DNA of 62,082 nt from contig NZ_QHLZ01000016.1 of NCBI RefSeq assembly GCF_003185915.1, positions 1-62,082 on the forward strand, read 5' to 3'. Below are positions 42,554-51,354 of the stretch, one piece after another. The stretch's first letter is position 1. Each line of letters starts with the position of its first letter. The notes below the pieces were generated by a model. It was not told where the DNA came from. It worked only from the letters and a program-made list of their open reading frames with translations, and did not search any database. Origin of the DNA: Arthrobacter psychrochitiniphilus. Lineage in GTDB: Bacteria; Actinomycetota; Actinomycetes; Actinomycetales; Micrococcaceae. The translations under genes were made by a program, and so were the position numbers.

Positions 42554-43606
42554 ATGGCTACGAGAACTGCATTGGTCGTTGGAGCACGGGGTGTGATCGG
42601 GGGCAATCTGATCGAGCACCTCGACCGCGCCGGTGGGTGGGAGATCATCGGACTGTCGCGGCGGGGAGGTGTCAGCCAGGGCTCGGTTCGGCATATCGCT
42701 GTTGACCTCCTGGACAAGGAAGACGCCGCACTGAAGCTCTCCAGACTGACCGAAGTCACGCACATCTTCTACGCGGCATATCAGGATCGGGCCAGTTGGG
42801 CGGAACTGGTACCGCCGAATTTGGCAATGCTGACCAATGTCGTCGACGCGATCGAGCCAGTGGCCCCGAACCTGGAACACATCAGCCTAATGCAAGGCTA
42901 CAAGGTATACGGTGCTCATCTGGGGGCGTTTACGACCCCAGCTCGTGAGGATGATCCCCCGCACATGCCGCCGGAATTCAACGTCGACCAGCAACAATTC
43001 CTTGAACGCCGACAGGCCAACGCAACGTGGTCGTGGTCCGCACTCCGACCCTCGGTTGTGGCCGGCATCGGACTCGGCAATCCCATGAACCTGGCCATGG
43101 TCATTGCCGTGTACGCCTCTATCAGCAAAGAACTCCGCGTTCCTTTCCGATTCCCAGGCAAGCCCGGGGCCTACACGAGCCTGATCGAAATGACGGACTC
43201 GGGGCTGTTGGCAGAAGCGACCGTCTGGGCTGCGACGAACCCCGGCAGCAAAAACCAAGCATTTAACATCACCAATGGCGACATGTTCCGGTGGTCCTCA
43301 ATGTGGCCCAAAATTGCGGCGTTCTTCGACCTCGACGTAGCACCACCCTTGCAGATGAGTTTGAACGAGGTGATGGCGGACAAATTCGACCTCTGGGAAT
43401 CAATGGTCACGAAGCACGCGCTGGAGAAGACACCATACTCCGATGTGGCCTCCTGGCAGTTTGGTGACTTCGTCTTTGCATGGGACTACGACGTCATCGC
43501 CGACACCTCGAAGTCAAGGCGTGCTGGTTTCCACACATATGTCGACAGCGAAGCGATGTTCATGAGAATCTTCCAGAGCCTCCGAGACCAGCGACTGATT
43601 CCGTAG
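42554..43606 (+). CDS. VEP1/progesterone-5-beta-reductase-like SDR
   Basis: 350 aa. Extended short-chain dehydrogenase with the N-terminal nucleotide motif GARGVIGGNL (residues 11-20) and the family blocks THIFYAAY, LMQGYKVYGAHLG and WSWSALRPSVVAG. In this family the catalytic pair is K and Y in the YKVYG-type motif. Members reduce enones or enals with NADPH. GAAAGGAA precedes the ATG. Likely repressed by the divergent ArsR-type protein. Confidence 0.88.
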   Translation: MATRTALVVGARGVIGGNLIEHLDRAGGWEIIGLSRRGGVSQGSVRHIAVDLLDKEDAALKLSRLTEVTHIFYAAYQDRASWAELVPPNLAMLTNVVDAIEPVAPNLEHISLMQGYKVYGAHLGAFTTPAREDDPPHMPPEFNVDQQQFLERRQANATWSWSALRPSVVAGIGLGNPMNLAMVIAVYASISKELRVPFRFPGKPGAYTSLIEMTDSGLLAEATVWAATNPGSKNQAFNITNGDMFRWSSMWPKIAAFFDLDVAPPLQMSLNEVMADKFDLWESMVTKHALEKTPYSDVASWQFGDFVFAWDYDVIADTSKSRRAGFHTYVDSEAMFMRIFQSLRDQRLIP

Positions 43607-43775
43607 TCACACGGCAGAAACCCCATCGCCCAAGCGCATGCCTAGAGGGTGCCCTGACGCGGCCGCTATTCAAGCTACGTCCGCGTCAATCGGCCCCATT
43701 TAGGATTCCCCTTCCGTGCAATGCACTTTTCATAGTTCGCTCAGCTGGTGAGGACCTCCCCATTAGTGCTTGTCG

Positions 43776-44576
43776 CTATCGAAGTGCTGCAACCACAACC
43801 GGGACCGTATCCGTTAGGGGCCTCCCAAGCAGCTGTTGCAGATCGCTGCCCGTACCTTCCAGGAATCTGTGTGCAGCGGACGAGTACAGCGAGAGCAGCA
43901 TGCTTGGCTGAAACGGCAGCATACCGCTGGCATTAAGTGTCATTCGCCGTACATTCAGGGATTCAGGATTGTAGGGAAGTCCTGCATACCGGGCGACCTC
44001 TTCGGCCGTGATCGCGTGGGAACCCACCAGATCGTAGATCTTCCCGGCGTGATTCTCAGGCTTACTCGCCACAACAGCGGCTGCTTCTGCCAGATCCTCC
44101 CGGGTCACCACGGCCACGCCACCCTTGCCCAGCGGTGAAGTGATGACGCCGTCATCCGGTGCCATCAACGAACCGAGCAGATCGGCATAGATCCCATTGC
44201 GGAGAATCGTCCACTGCAATCCACTTTCCTGGATGCGGCGCTCGGTCCAACGGTGTGCCAGCGCAAAGCCCAGATGGTCTCCAGCGGTGGCCAGACTCGT
44301 ATAAATCAGGTGCTGCACCCCGTCGCGCTGCGCGGCTGCGACAACACGTTCATGGCGGGCAATGACAATGTCATCCTCTGCATAGCCTGCAGAAACGAGC
44401 ACTAAAGTTTCAATGCCGGTGAGATCAAGGGTGTCAGGGTCGTCAAAATCCACATAGCGATCACTGGAACCAACGACAGGGCTGCGTGTACCCGAAATAT
44501 GGGGCAAGCTTGCCGCCTTCAGGGATTCAACGATGGCGCTGCCCAGCTGGCCCGAAGCACCGGTAACTAAAATCAT
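43776..44576 (-). CDS. NmrA/QorB-like NAD(P)H-dependent oxidoreductase
   Basis: 266 aa. Atypical SDR: nucleotide motif TGASGQLG at residues 5-12, then VQHLIYTSLATAG and WTILRNGIYADLL, as in quinone oxidoreductase 2 (QorB) and NmrA sensors. Probably reduces quinones or senses redox state. It diverges from an HxlR regulator, a very common pairing, and should be under its control. The 170 bp between its end and the SDR gene hold nothing clear. Confidence 0.88.
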   Translation of the reverse strand: MILVTGASGQLGSAIVESLKAASLPHISGTRSPVVGSSDRYVDFDDPDTLDLTGIETLVLVSAGYAEDDIVIARHERVVAAAQRDGVQHLIYTSLATAGDHLGFALAHRWTERRIQESGLQWTILRNGIYADLLGSLMAPDDGVITSPLGKGGVAVVTREDLAEAAAVVASKPENHAGKIYDLVGSHAITAEEVARYAGLPYNPESLNVRRMTLNASGMLPFQPSMLLSLYSSAAHRFLEGTGSDLQQLLGRPLTDTVPVVVAALR

Positions 44577-44603
44577 GAGGCATTCCTAACTGTGGTTCTG
44601 AAA

Positions 44604-44628
44604 AGTAACTATGATCATCATCAGTAAC
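44604..44628. promoter_or_regulatory. Probable HxlR operator
   Basis: AGTAAC occurs twice (44604-44609, 44623-44628) around the palindrome ATGATCAT (44611-44618), midway between the divergent HxlR and QorB-like genes. Confidence 0.5.
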
Positions 44629-44657
44629 CACCGAAGAACGCACAAGGAGGCACTTTG

Positions 44658-45071
44658 ATGTCACAGGGGCACATGGAAGTAACCGCACTGCTCGAACCTT
44701 GCGGAAAGGAAGAGCATCCCGACTGCGGCATCAGGGACGTACTGACCCGAGTTGGGGACAAGTGGTCAGTCTTAGTGATTGTCGAACTCGCCTCAGGCAC
44801 CCGGCGGTTCAGGGAGCTGCAACGCGCCATCGACGGCATATCTCAACGAATGCTCACCCTCACCGTCCGCCGACTGGAACGTGACGGGCTGGTCGCCAGG
44901 ACCGTCTTCCCGACCGTCCCGGCACAAGTCACCTATGAACTCACCGACCTAGGGTCCAGCCTTACCCACCTGGTGAAGCAACTCGCAGACTGGTCTCTTG
45001 CACACCGGGAAGACATCGCGAACTCCCGCACCGACTACGATGTCGCCAACCCGGACCATACGATCCACTAG
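44658..45071 (+). CDS. HxlR-family transcriptional regulator
   Basis: 137 aa from ATG 44658, with AAGGAGG upstream. HxlR/DUF24 winged helix: IRDVLTRVGDKWSVLVIVEL, FRELQRAIDGISQRMLTLTV and YELTDLGSSL. Cysteines near the N-terminus (EPCGKEEHPDCG) resemble the redox-sensing Cys of HypR/QorR types, fitting control of the divergent quinone-reductase-like gene. Confidence 0.9.
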   Translation: MSQGHMEVTALLEPCGKEEHPDCGIRDVLTRVGDKWSVLVIVELASGTRRFRELQRAIDGISQRMLTLTVRRLERDGLVARTVFPTVPAQVTYELTDLGSSLTHLVKQLADWSLAHREDIANSRTDYDVANPDHTIH

Positions 45072-45112
45072 CTCCAATTGCCAATTGCCGATTGACGGCC
45101 GAGCTGAAATCC

Positions 45113-45147
45113 GTCCCGGTAAGGGCCTTCCCTTTGTAGGAACTGCA
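45113..45147 (+). repeat. Array repeat, diverged core
   Basis: GTCCCGGTAAGGGCCTTCC with CTTCC (45127-45131) for the core, but AGGAACTGC follows as in consensus copies, so the hairpin is kept. Confidence 0.7.
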
Positions 45148-45226
45148 CGACCACCGGCCCAAGCAGTTCTTTGTTGCAAGTTACGGACGGTCCGAGTTAC
45201 ATGCATCTGCCCTGCCATAGGCTGAG

Positions 45227-46006
45227 ATGATGACAGACAGTGTAAGTATCAGAGTTGACGGCCTTGAAATACTCGACAACGCAATTGCACAACTCGCCCT
45301 GGTCAACTACGGGCACTTTACAGCGATGCAGATTCGCGACGGGCGAGTACGAGGGCTTTCCCTCCATCTTGATCGCCTCCAATCCGCTCACGCCGAGCTT
45401 TACGGAACCATCGCTGATCCAGCGCTCATCCTCGACAGAGTCCGGGAAGCCGCGAGTGATGCACCTAATTCATACCTTCGCGTGACTCTCTTCGAAAGCG
45501 ATCCGGGGAACGTGCAGGTCATGACCGCGTTGCGTCCACCCGTCGCACCGGCCGGTGCACCAACTGGCCTTCTTCCAATCGTTTATCAGCGTCCCGCCGC
45601 GCATATCAAACACGTAGGCGGTTTTGGTCAGCTGTACTTTGGTCGCATGGCAACAAGACAAGGTTTCGACGACGCGCTTCTCACAACAGCGGACGGCGAG
45701 ATTTCCGAAACAGCCACCGCCAATATCGCCTTCATTGAAGCCGATGGAACGCTCGTGTGGCCGTCAGCACCGTCGCTGTATGGCATCACCTGGCAGATGC
45801 TCGATACCGCCCTAGCTGAAGCAGGAATCAGGACCCGGAGACAGTCCGTCACACTCAACGATATATCAGGATTCTCCGGAGCGCTCCTCACGAATTCTGT
45901 CGGTGTAGTCGGCGTCTCAAGGATCGGGTCTGTTGTGTTCAATGATGAGGCCCCTGTTCAAGCCATCGCGGATGTTTACGAATCTAGCCCTTGGGACATC
46001 ATCTAG
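45227..46006 (+). CDS. Class IV aminotransferase (PabC/IlvE-like)
   Basis: 259 aa. PLP-dependent fold type IV: HFTAMQIRDGRVRGLSLHLD at the N-terminus, a candidate PLP-lysine in HIKHVGG (about residue 126-132), and the signature ALLTTADGEISETATANIAF. Members act as aminodeoxychorismate lyase, branched-chain or D-amino-acid transaminase; I cannot choose. ATG 45227 or 45230. Sole gene between repeats 45113 and 46043. Confidence 0.85.
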   Translation: MMTDSVSIRVDGLEILDNAIAQLALVNYGHFTAMQIRDGRVRGLSLHLDRLQSAHAELYGTIADPALILDRVREAASDAPNSYLRVTLFESDPGNVQVMTALRPPVAPAGAPTGLLPIVYQRPAAHIKHVGGFGQLYFGRMATRQGFDDALLTTADGEISETATANIAFIEADGTLVWPSAPSLYGITWQMLDTALAEAGIRTRRQSVTLNDISGFSGALLTNSVGVVGVSRIGSVVFNDEAPVQAIADVYESSPWDII

Positions 46007-46042
46007 CAATCAGGCGGTCGGCCTTCACGAATCCGCACCTGC

Positions 46043-46139
46043 GTGTCCCACAGGAGGTTCCGCCTACGGACGCACAATCGCAGTGCAGAGGACTGCGGAC
46101 ACCAGTGCAGTCGCCTTCGGAAAGCGACAGGGACTGCAT
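46043..46139 (+). repeat. Array repeat with second leader type
   Basis: GTCCCACAGGAGGTTCCGCC, core 46057-46061. Then CTGCGGACACCAGTGCAGTC and the hairpin GTCGCCTTCGGAAAGCGAC (46110-46128). This leader, different from the long form, recurs at 47460 and after 34474. No gene lies between here and 46361. Confidence 0.85.
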
Positions 46140-46360
46140 TCTCTAAACCAGAAAGTGCGGCGGTAGCGGTCACTTTTGCCTAGGTGAGCCAAAACACATG
46201 CAGTCTTGGAGTTGAGCTTCTACCCGCAGCCCTAGTGTTGACTGCAATGCCGCAGGGTGCGCGCCAAGCATCCTAGAAGTACGACCACCCATGGGGTGAC
46301 AGACCGGGGCGTTACGTACAGGGTCCAAATGAATGACACAACGAACTATGGGGTATTTTG

Positions 46361-47053
46361 ATGGAACGAACCGCACTCATTACAGGAGCATCAGGCGGAA
46401 TCGGACGGGCAATCGCCGAATCTTTGGCGCCCACGTTCCACCTTTACCTTGCAGGACGCAATCGTGAATCGCTGGAAAACCTCGCGGCCGGTTTGCCCTC
46501 CGCCAAGGTGCTCATCGGGGACCTAGCAACGGAATCCGGCATCGCTTCTGTCACTTCGGGCGTGCAAAACCTAGATGTCTTAATTCACAGCGCAGGAGTT
46601 CTCCACCTGGGAACGGTCGAAGAACTTAGCCTGGACCAGTGGCGGGAGAGCTTGGAACTTAACCTCCTAGCCCCCGTGGCGCTCACGCAGGCATTGCTGC
46701 CGCAATTGCGCCAAAGCGCCGGTCACCTAGTCATGGTGAATTCCGGACTGGGTCACCGCTCGGTCCCTGGCTCAGGTGCCTACAGTGCCAGCAAATTCGG
46801 TATGAGGGCTTTCGCAGACGCACTCCGTCTAGAAGAAGGACCGCGCGGCGTCCGGGTAACATCGGTGCATCCGGGCCGTGTCGACACACCCATGCAGGAA
46901 CAAATGCATTCCTGGGAGCAAAAGGAATACGACGGCGGGGCATGGATACATCCGACCCAAGTGGCATCAGTGGTCCTGTCCGCCCTTGACCTCGGAAGCA
47001 ATGCCGCGATCGATTCGATCAACATCAACCCGGCACACCAGGTGCACAAATGA
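46361..47053 (+). CDS. Classical short-chain dehydrogenase/reductase
   Basis: 230 aa from ATG 46361. TGASGGIG nucleotide motif at residues 7-14, active-site Ser in VNSGLG and Tyr-x3-Lys in YSASKFG, then the HPGRVDTPM loop: all catalytic parts are present. NAD(P)H-dependent oxidoreductase of unknown substrate. It overlaps the RidA gene by four bases (ATGA), so the two are translated together. Confidence 0.9.
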   Translation: MERTALITGASGGIGRAIAESLAPTFHLYLAGRNRESLENLAAGLPSAKVLIGDLATESGIASVTSGVQNLDVLIHSAGVLHLGTVEELSLDQWRESLELNLLAPVALTQALLPQLRQSAGHLVMVNSGLGHRSVPGSGAYSASKFGMRAFADALRLEEGPRGVRVTSVHPGRVDTPMQEQMHSWEQKEYDGGAWIHPTQVASVVLSALDLGSNAAIDSININPAHQVHK

Positions 47054-47427
47054 CCCCGCCCGCCTTCAGTCAAACCCGCACCGCCGATGGCCCGTTACTT
47101 TTCATTTCGGGACAGATACCGCTGGACGCACAAGGAAAACCCGTCGACGGTGGAATCCGCGAACAGGCGAGAGTGGTCTTCCAACAGCTATCCGCCATCT
47201 TAGATGCAGAGGACTACAGCCTGGCTGACGTGGTGAAACTGACCTATTTCCTCACCGATATGGCCGATCTGCCTCAGCTCCGCGAAGTCATTGGCGAGTT
47301 CTTCGAAGATCCAAAACCAGCCAGCACCCTCGTGCAAGTTTCCGCACTCATCGATCCGAAATTCCTAGTCGAAATCGAAGCCATCGCAGCGCGCCGCACA
47401 GACCAAGCTAAGTCTCGGCAAAGCTGA
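47050..47427 (+). CDS. RidA (YjgF/Rid) family protein
   Basis: 125 aa, usual Rid length. GPLLFISGQIPLD and the family hallmark KLTYFLTDMADLPQLREV are clear. Canonical RidA has an Arg at about 105 that binds the imine carboxylate; here the matching segment reads PASTLVQVSALIDPKFLVEI without Arg before the Val, suggesting a Rid1-7 subgroup with another substrate. Operon partner of the SDR. Confidence 0.88.
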   Translation: MTPPAFSQTRTADGPLLFISGQIPLDAQGKPVDGGIREQARVVFQQLSAILDAEDYSLADVVKLTYFLTDMADLPQLREVIGEFFEDPKPASTLVQVSALIDPKFLVEIEAIAARRTDQAKSRQS

Positions 47428-47459
47428 GCGGCTCGTCTACTTTTGATAAACATCAGCTT

Positions 47460-47550
47460 GTCCCGTAAACCGTTCCCTGAGGGCACTTTGGCGTACAGAA
47501 GCGGACTTCGGACACTCAGTACAGTCGCCTTCGAAAAATGACATGCACCT
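47460..47550 (+). repeat. Array repeat with second leader type
   Basis: GTCCCGTAAACCGTTCC, core 47472-47476, GTTCCCTGAGGGCAC stem. The leader TTCGGACACTCAGTACAGTC and GCCTTCGAAAAATGACATG copies that of 46043. No gene until 47730. Confidence 0.85.
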
Positions 47551-47729
47551 CGAACTGGCCAGCCCTCCAAAATCGGTCGTTTTTGGCCAAGCTTTCCTGT
47601 AGGTGTCACCAAGGGCAATCGAGGAGATTGCAGCGCGCTGGCAAGAACAAGGCCTCAAGAGATTGTCTACAAATCCTTGAAGCACTGTTGGGCAGTCTAG
47701 GGTGATTGGAAAGGAACAGGGGAAAGCGA

Positions 47730-48281
47730 ATGAGCTCTAGGCGTCGAATGAAACCCAAATTGGCCGGACTGGCTATCTTAGCGTCTGTACTAGTCGGCTG
47801 TGCCCCATCCTCAGAGGAGACACTCACCGCTACTGGTTTCCATAATGTAGGCACGACAGCGGAGTCCACTATATGGGTCGCCGGAAAACCGAATGTGGAC
47901 GGCGATTACGAGGTTAAGGTCACCGGCAAGCTTAACGGCTATTGTAACGGTTCTGTCCTCGCCGCCGTCGGCACACAAATCTGTAATATGGGGGAAACAG
48001 ATCGCGATTCTATCTTCATTATTGGTGCACCTGACGTCGCCACGGGTGGAAGCTTGACTCTGACAGATGAAACGATCGTGTCATTAGCCGCATTTGATAT
48101 ACCGGGTCGTAGCGATCTGAAAATCGTCGTAGGAATCGCCCCGTCAAACACTGGGGCGAGTTTCATTGATGTTCAGTTCACTACAGCCAGCGGCGAAATC
48201 TTGAATCGCCAGGGTAACCCCATGGTTGATGCGGAGTCTCTGGTCGGGGGCCCGAGTCAGGCGAGTTTGGGGGCGCCGTAG
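47730..48281 (+). CDS. Predicted lipoprotein, unknown function
   Basis: 183 aa from ATG 47730, with AGGGGAAA upstream. Lipobox LVG-C near residue 24 of this form. The mature protein is beta-rich with two cysteines (GYCNGSVLAAVGTQICNMGE) that could form a disulphide outside the cell, and repeated GAPDVATGGSLTLTDETIVS-type strands. Not recognised. Sole gene between repeats 47460 and 48344. Confidence 0.7.
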   Translation: MSSRRRMKPKLAGLAILASVLVGCAPSSEETLTATGFHNVGTTAESTIWVAGKPNVDGDYEVKVTGKLNGYCNGSVLAAVGTQICNMGETDRDSIFIIGAPDVATGGSLTLTDETIVSLAAFDIPGRSDLKIVVGIAPSNTGASFIDVQFTTASGEILNRQGNPMVDAESLVGGPSQASLGAP

Positions 48282-48343
48282 ACATTTCTGGCAGTGTGTC
48301 CGGTGAGCCAGGGCACTGAATATGGGTCGCAGGCTGGTATTCG

Positions 48344-48380
48344 CTGTCCCAGTCAACGTTCCCAAATAGAACTGCTGACC
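48344..48380 (+). repeat. Array repeat, short form
   Basis: GTCCCAGTCAACGTTCC, core 48358-48362, partner GAAC in CAAATAGAACTGCTGACC. Confidence 0.8.
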
Positions 48381-48452
48381 TTCGAGGTCTGGATTGTCGG
48401 ATAAGAATAGTGGCCGTGCCATGATCGCCTCAAGCTACGGACGGCATCTTGA

Positions 48453-48629
48453 CTACTTTTTCCTGTTTCTCAATGAGCCCCACAAACCAATTGAGCACAG
48501 CACGGCCGCGCAGATCAGGATCAGTATCGGTAGCGTTGAAGGACCCTCCAAGAAAAGAAAGATGGCGAATGCCACGAATAAAAGCGCCACGATGATCATC
48601 GAAGCATAGGTTTTTCTTTCTCTGTTCAT
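48453..48629 (-). CDS. Small hypothetical membrane protein
   Basis: 58 aa from ATG 48629, with GGAGAA three bases upstream. Two hydrophobic segments (MIIVALLFVAFAIFLFL and LPILILICAAVLCSIGLW) form a helical hairpin with basic ends (NRERKT and RNRKK). Not recognised. Sole gene in the 434-bp interval 48344-48778. Confidence 0.6.
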   Translation of the reverse strand: MNRERKTYASMIIVALLFVAFAIFLFLEGPSTLPILILICAAVLCSIGLWGSLRNRKK

Positions 48630-48777
48630 AATTTCTCCGACATATGAGGCACCGACCATCCAGGAAAAAGTTCGTGGGTGGCGAGGTTCATGATTCCGCC
48701 ACGAATTGGCCTACCGCGTGCTTCAGCGTATGGCCAGCGTGCAGCAAATAGTAGCGAAATTACACCACCACAGGCGA

Positions 48778-48809
48778 CTGTCCGGATAAGGTTCCGCCTG
48801 CGGCCACGG
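48778..48809 (+). repeat. Array repeat, short form
   Basis: CTGTCCGGATAAGGTTCCGC, core 48791-48795, with CCG...CGG loop stem. Confidence 0.78.
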
Positions 48810-48857
48810 AATGGATGTTCGAGGTCGCCTGAACTGGGTGCCATCCCCGGACAGCAA

Positions 48858-49676
48858 TCAGGCGACAGGCAAGCTGGAAGAGCCATTTTGCTTCCAACTT
48901 TCCATCCGAACAAGCCACTCTTGGAGGAGGGTTGCGGTGATTTCATGTTGGTCAAGATGTGCGTTATGTCCTGCTCGGTCCAGAATCGCAATTGTAGACT
49001 GCAAGTAGTGGTCTGAAAGCTCCATCTGATCCTGAAAACCGACTACGTGGTCTTGTCGTCCCATGATGAAAACGGCGGGACCCTCAAACTTGGGTGCTCG
49101 TTCCTCCGGCTCGATAGACAGCGCGTAGCGTCCCGAAATCCGTTCGATCGCGGCTTGGTCGAATGCTCGCAATCCTGGCAGGACGGAATCGCGGAAGAGT
49201 GCCCAATTCTCGCTGGATTGGACGACCGCCATTGCCTCGTAGTCTGAGCGATCCACAGCATCCAGGGATTCCAGTAGGAGTTTGTCTTTTCGCAAGACAG
49301 TCTGCGACGGCACCGTTCGAGAGCCGTGCTCTGCCACTACCACCGGGCAAAGGAGCGCGATGCCTAATACCTGGTCGCCGAATTCGGCCGCAATGTGCCG
49401 GGCGATCATTCCGCCAAACGAATTTCCAAGGACGGCAAATTTTTCGGCGCCAAAGGTCCTGCGGGCGAATGCAACCACTGCCTCCGCGACGGCATCGGCA
49501 CTATCAATCTGCGGCCCTGCTGCTGACATTCCCATGCCCGGTAGGTCAATGTAGACACGTTTCCATTCCCCCTGGGAAGCAAGTGCGGGATCAAGTCCAA
49601 GCAATAGGCGATGGTCGACGCAGAATCCATGGATTATCAGGATCGGGGTGCCTGACCCGTATTCAACAGAATGCAT
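48858..49676 (-). CDS. Alpha/beta hydrolase
   Basis: 272 aa. HGFCVD oxyanion region at 16-21, nucleophile elbow GNSFGG with Ser86, acid in GRQDHVVG and His in GHNAHLD: a complete catalytic triad. Probably an esterase or C-C hydrolase of the lipase-fold group; substrate unknown. No cap-domain feature allows a finer call. Sole gene between repeats 48778 and 49805, facing against them. Confidence 0.88.
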   Translation of the reverse strand: MHSVEYGSGTPILIIHGFCVDHRLLLGLDPALASQGEWKRVYIDLPGMGMSAAGPQIDSADAVAEAVVAFARRTFGAEKFAVLGNSFGGMIARHIAAEFGDQVLGIALLCPVVVAEHGSRTVPSQTVLRKDKLLLESLDAVDRSDYEAMAVVQSSENWALFRDSVLPGLRAFDQAAIERISGRYALSIEPEERAPKFEGPAVFIMGRQDHVVGFQDQMELSDHYLQSTIAILDRAGHNAHLDQHEITATLLQEWLVRMESWKQNGSSSLPVA

Positions 49677-49804
49677 GGTTGAACGCTAGTAGCACCCGGC
49701 AACGCCAAACAGTTTGGGTCGTTAGGTCGCCGTGGCAGAAACCGCGATGGTTCATGCCTGATCAGCCCGTGGTCTCCATGCATACATGAGAGCTGTACTC
49801 CACC

Positions 49805-49833
49805 GCCCGTTCAAGGTTCCCGTTACTGGCTGG
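49805..49833 (+). repeat. Array repeat, short form
   Basis: GCCCGTTCAAGGTTCCCGTT, core 49816-49820; the second arm (ACTGG) is weak. Confidence 0.7.
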
Positions 49834-49903
49834 TGTGGATGGGTGATGCAGGCTATGTGGAAGTTCAGTGCAGTATTTTTTTAGCACGTACACCGACGGT
49901 GGC

Positions 49904-50365
49904 TCAGACACGACTGATCGGCAAACGAAGTGTTGGCTGCTCTCGGCGCGTCCAACCAAGAGATTCATAGAGGGCGAGCCCGTCTTCGCTGGCCGCAAGG
50001 TCAACTCTCGCAACGGCGGTTTCGTCACGAAACCAGCGGACAAGTGCTTCGACGCATGCGCGGGCATGTCCCTGGCGACGGTGGCCTTCGAGGGTGATCA
50101 CGTTCGACAAGTGTCCGGTGACGGTGGCGCTACTCGATGGGGACGGCGGTGCCGTATGCACGTAGCCGAGTGCGGCTGCAACAGCTGTGTCAGCGACGTA
50201 GACGATGTACGCGCACGCGTCCACGTTCAAGTGCTCCGCGAACCACTTCGACGCTTCGTAACTCCATGCCGCTTCGGAGTGGCCCTCATGGCCCATGGCT
50301 TCGAACATCGCTGCCCGAAGTGCCACTAAGGTATTGACGTCATCGATTGTTGCCCGCTGAATCAT
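49904..50365 (-). CDS. GNAT N-acetyltransferase
   Basis: 153 aa from ATG 50365 (the frame extends to 50401). GNAT order: IQRATIDDVNTLVALRAAMF, the central strand GYVHTAPPSPSSSATVTGHL and acetyl-CoA loop VITLEGHRRQGHARACVEAL, then LAASEDGLALYESLGW. The pyrophosphate loop RRQGHA matches the R/Q-x-x-G-x-G/A rule. Substrate unknown. Sole gene between repeats 49805 and 50643. Confidence 0.85.
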   Translation of the reverse strand: MIQRATIDDVNTLVALRAAMFEAMGHEGHSEAAWSYEASKWFAEHLNVDACAYIVYVADTAVAAALGYVHTAPPSPSSSATVTGHLSNVITLEGHRRQGHARACVEALVRWFRDETAVARVDLAASEDGLALYESLGWTRREQPTLRLPISRV

Positions 50366-50642
50366 AAGGTAAGTGTGCCAGAGCAACCGCATTGACAGCA
50401 CAATGGAGAAAAGCCTCGAGCGGAGGGTCGTGCACCAGATCGGCTACTGGCTCAAGGGCATCTCAGCCGCTCAGTTCTTTCTGGCAAATTTCGTCCGCAT
50501 ATGCTTTTCTCACGCAACCTTCTGCGCCCGCTCAATTCGCGCTGCTTCCCGCCCAGGGTTAACCACTGACAGTCCGAAGCTTGATCGCCAACTGGCTTCC
50601 CTACCCCGCATCCCATGACCTAGACCAGGCAACCCGCAAACC

Positions 50643-50673
50643 ATCCCGATGAGCGTTCCGCCTACGGAAACCT
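50643..50673 (+). repeat. Array repeat, short form
   Basis: ATCCCGATGAGCGTTCCGCC, core 50655-50659, TTCCGCCTACGGAA perfect stem. Confidence 0.8.
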
Positions 50674-50752
50674 GCTCTGGCCGAGAATCACCCAGGAGTC
50701 AGCTTCAGTGCCAACATTGAAAGCTGCACGGTGATGGTCCCTCTTCGGGTGT

Positions 50753-51211
50753 CTATCGCAGCAAGAGTTCCATAGCCAAGACGCTGGGTTCCACTGACGT
50801 TGGAGTAGTTCTGAATCCGATTCGCTCATATGTGCGGATGGCGGGCGAATTTCCGGCGATGACATTTAGCGTGATGCGGGAGGCTCCTAGCGCTTGACCC
50901 TTGGCCACGGCCTGCGCGACGAGAAGCCCGGCGAGCCCTTGACCTCGTTGTGCCGGATCGATGATGACTCGACCGATCCGGAAGGAAACGCCGTGCTGGG
51001 TGAGATCGAAATGGCCTACGCGTTTGCCGTTGCTGTCGCTCGAGCCAATCCATGCGCTGAGGTTCGGGTTGCTCTCCATCTCTGAGAGCTTCTTTGTCGA
51101 TAGTGGCCACGTCAAGCGTGATCCAGTGAATAGGTAGAGAGCCGCAGCATCGGGTACCCATCCAACTATCGTGTCGAGATCAGCTTCTTTTCGCTGCCGT
51201 ATGGAGATCAT
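50753..51211 (-). CDS. GNAT N-acetyltransferase
   Basis: 152 aa from ATG 51211; upstream codons to 51259 are unlikely because they enter the repeat at 51240. It opens ISIRQRKEADLDTIVGW and carries the acetyl-CoA loop VIIDPAQRGQGLAGLLVAQA (QRGQGLA), then ITLNVIAGNSPAIRTYERIG. Different from the GNATs at 4575, 15588 and 49904. Substrate unknown. Confidence 0.87.
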   Translation of the reverse strand: MISIRQRKEADLDTIVGWVPDAAALYLFTGSRLTWPLSTKKLSEMESNPNLSAWIGSSDSNGKRVGHFDLTQHGVSFRIGRVIIDPAQRGQGLAGLLVAQAVAKGQALGASRITLNVIAGNSPAIRTYERIGFRTTPTSVEPSVLAMELLLR

Positions 51212-51239
51212 AGATAAAGTCTCACACAGAGCTTCAAGC

Positions 51240-51272
51240 GCCCTTATGCCGTTCCCCAAACGGCGGGGCAGC
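51240..51272 (+). repeat. Array repeat, short form
   Basis: CCCTTATGCCGTTCCCCAAA, core 51251-51255, then CGGCGGGG; GCCGTT...AACGGC gives an extended stem. Confidence 0.7.
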
Positions 51273-51354
51273 CATACTTCCTGATCCCACTACTTGTCTG
51301 GGTTTTTTGGGGCAAACGGCTCCTGCTGCGCTGACGGGGAATCAGTGTTACCAA

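Noticed and set aside
43690..43715. Repeat copy between the two oxidoreductase genes
   Set aside because: AGGATTCCCCTTCCG resembles the core only loosely and no arm or leader is present.
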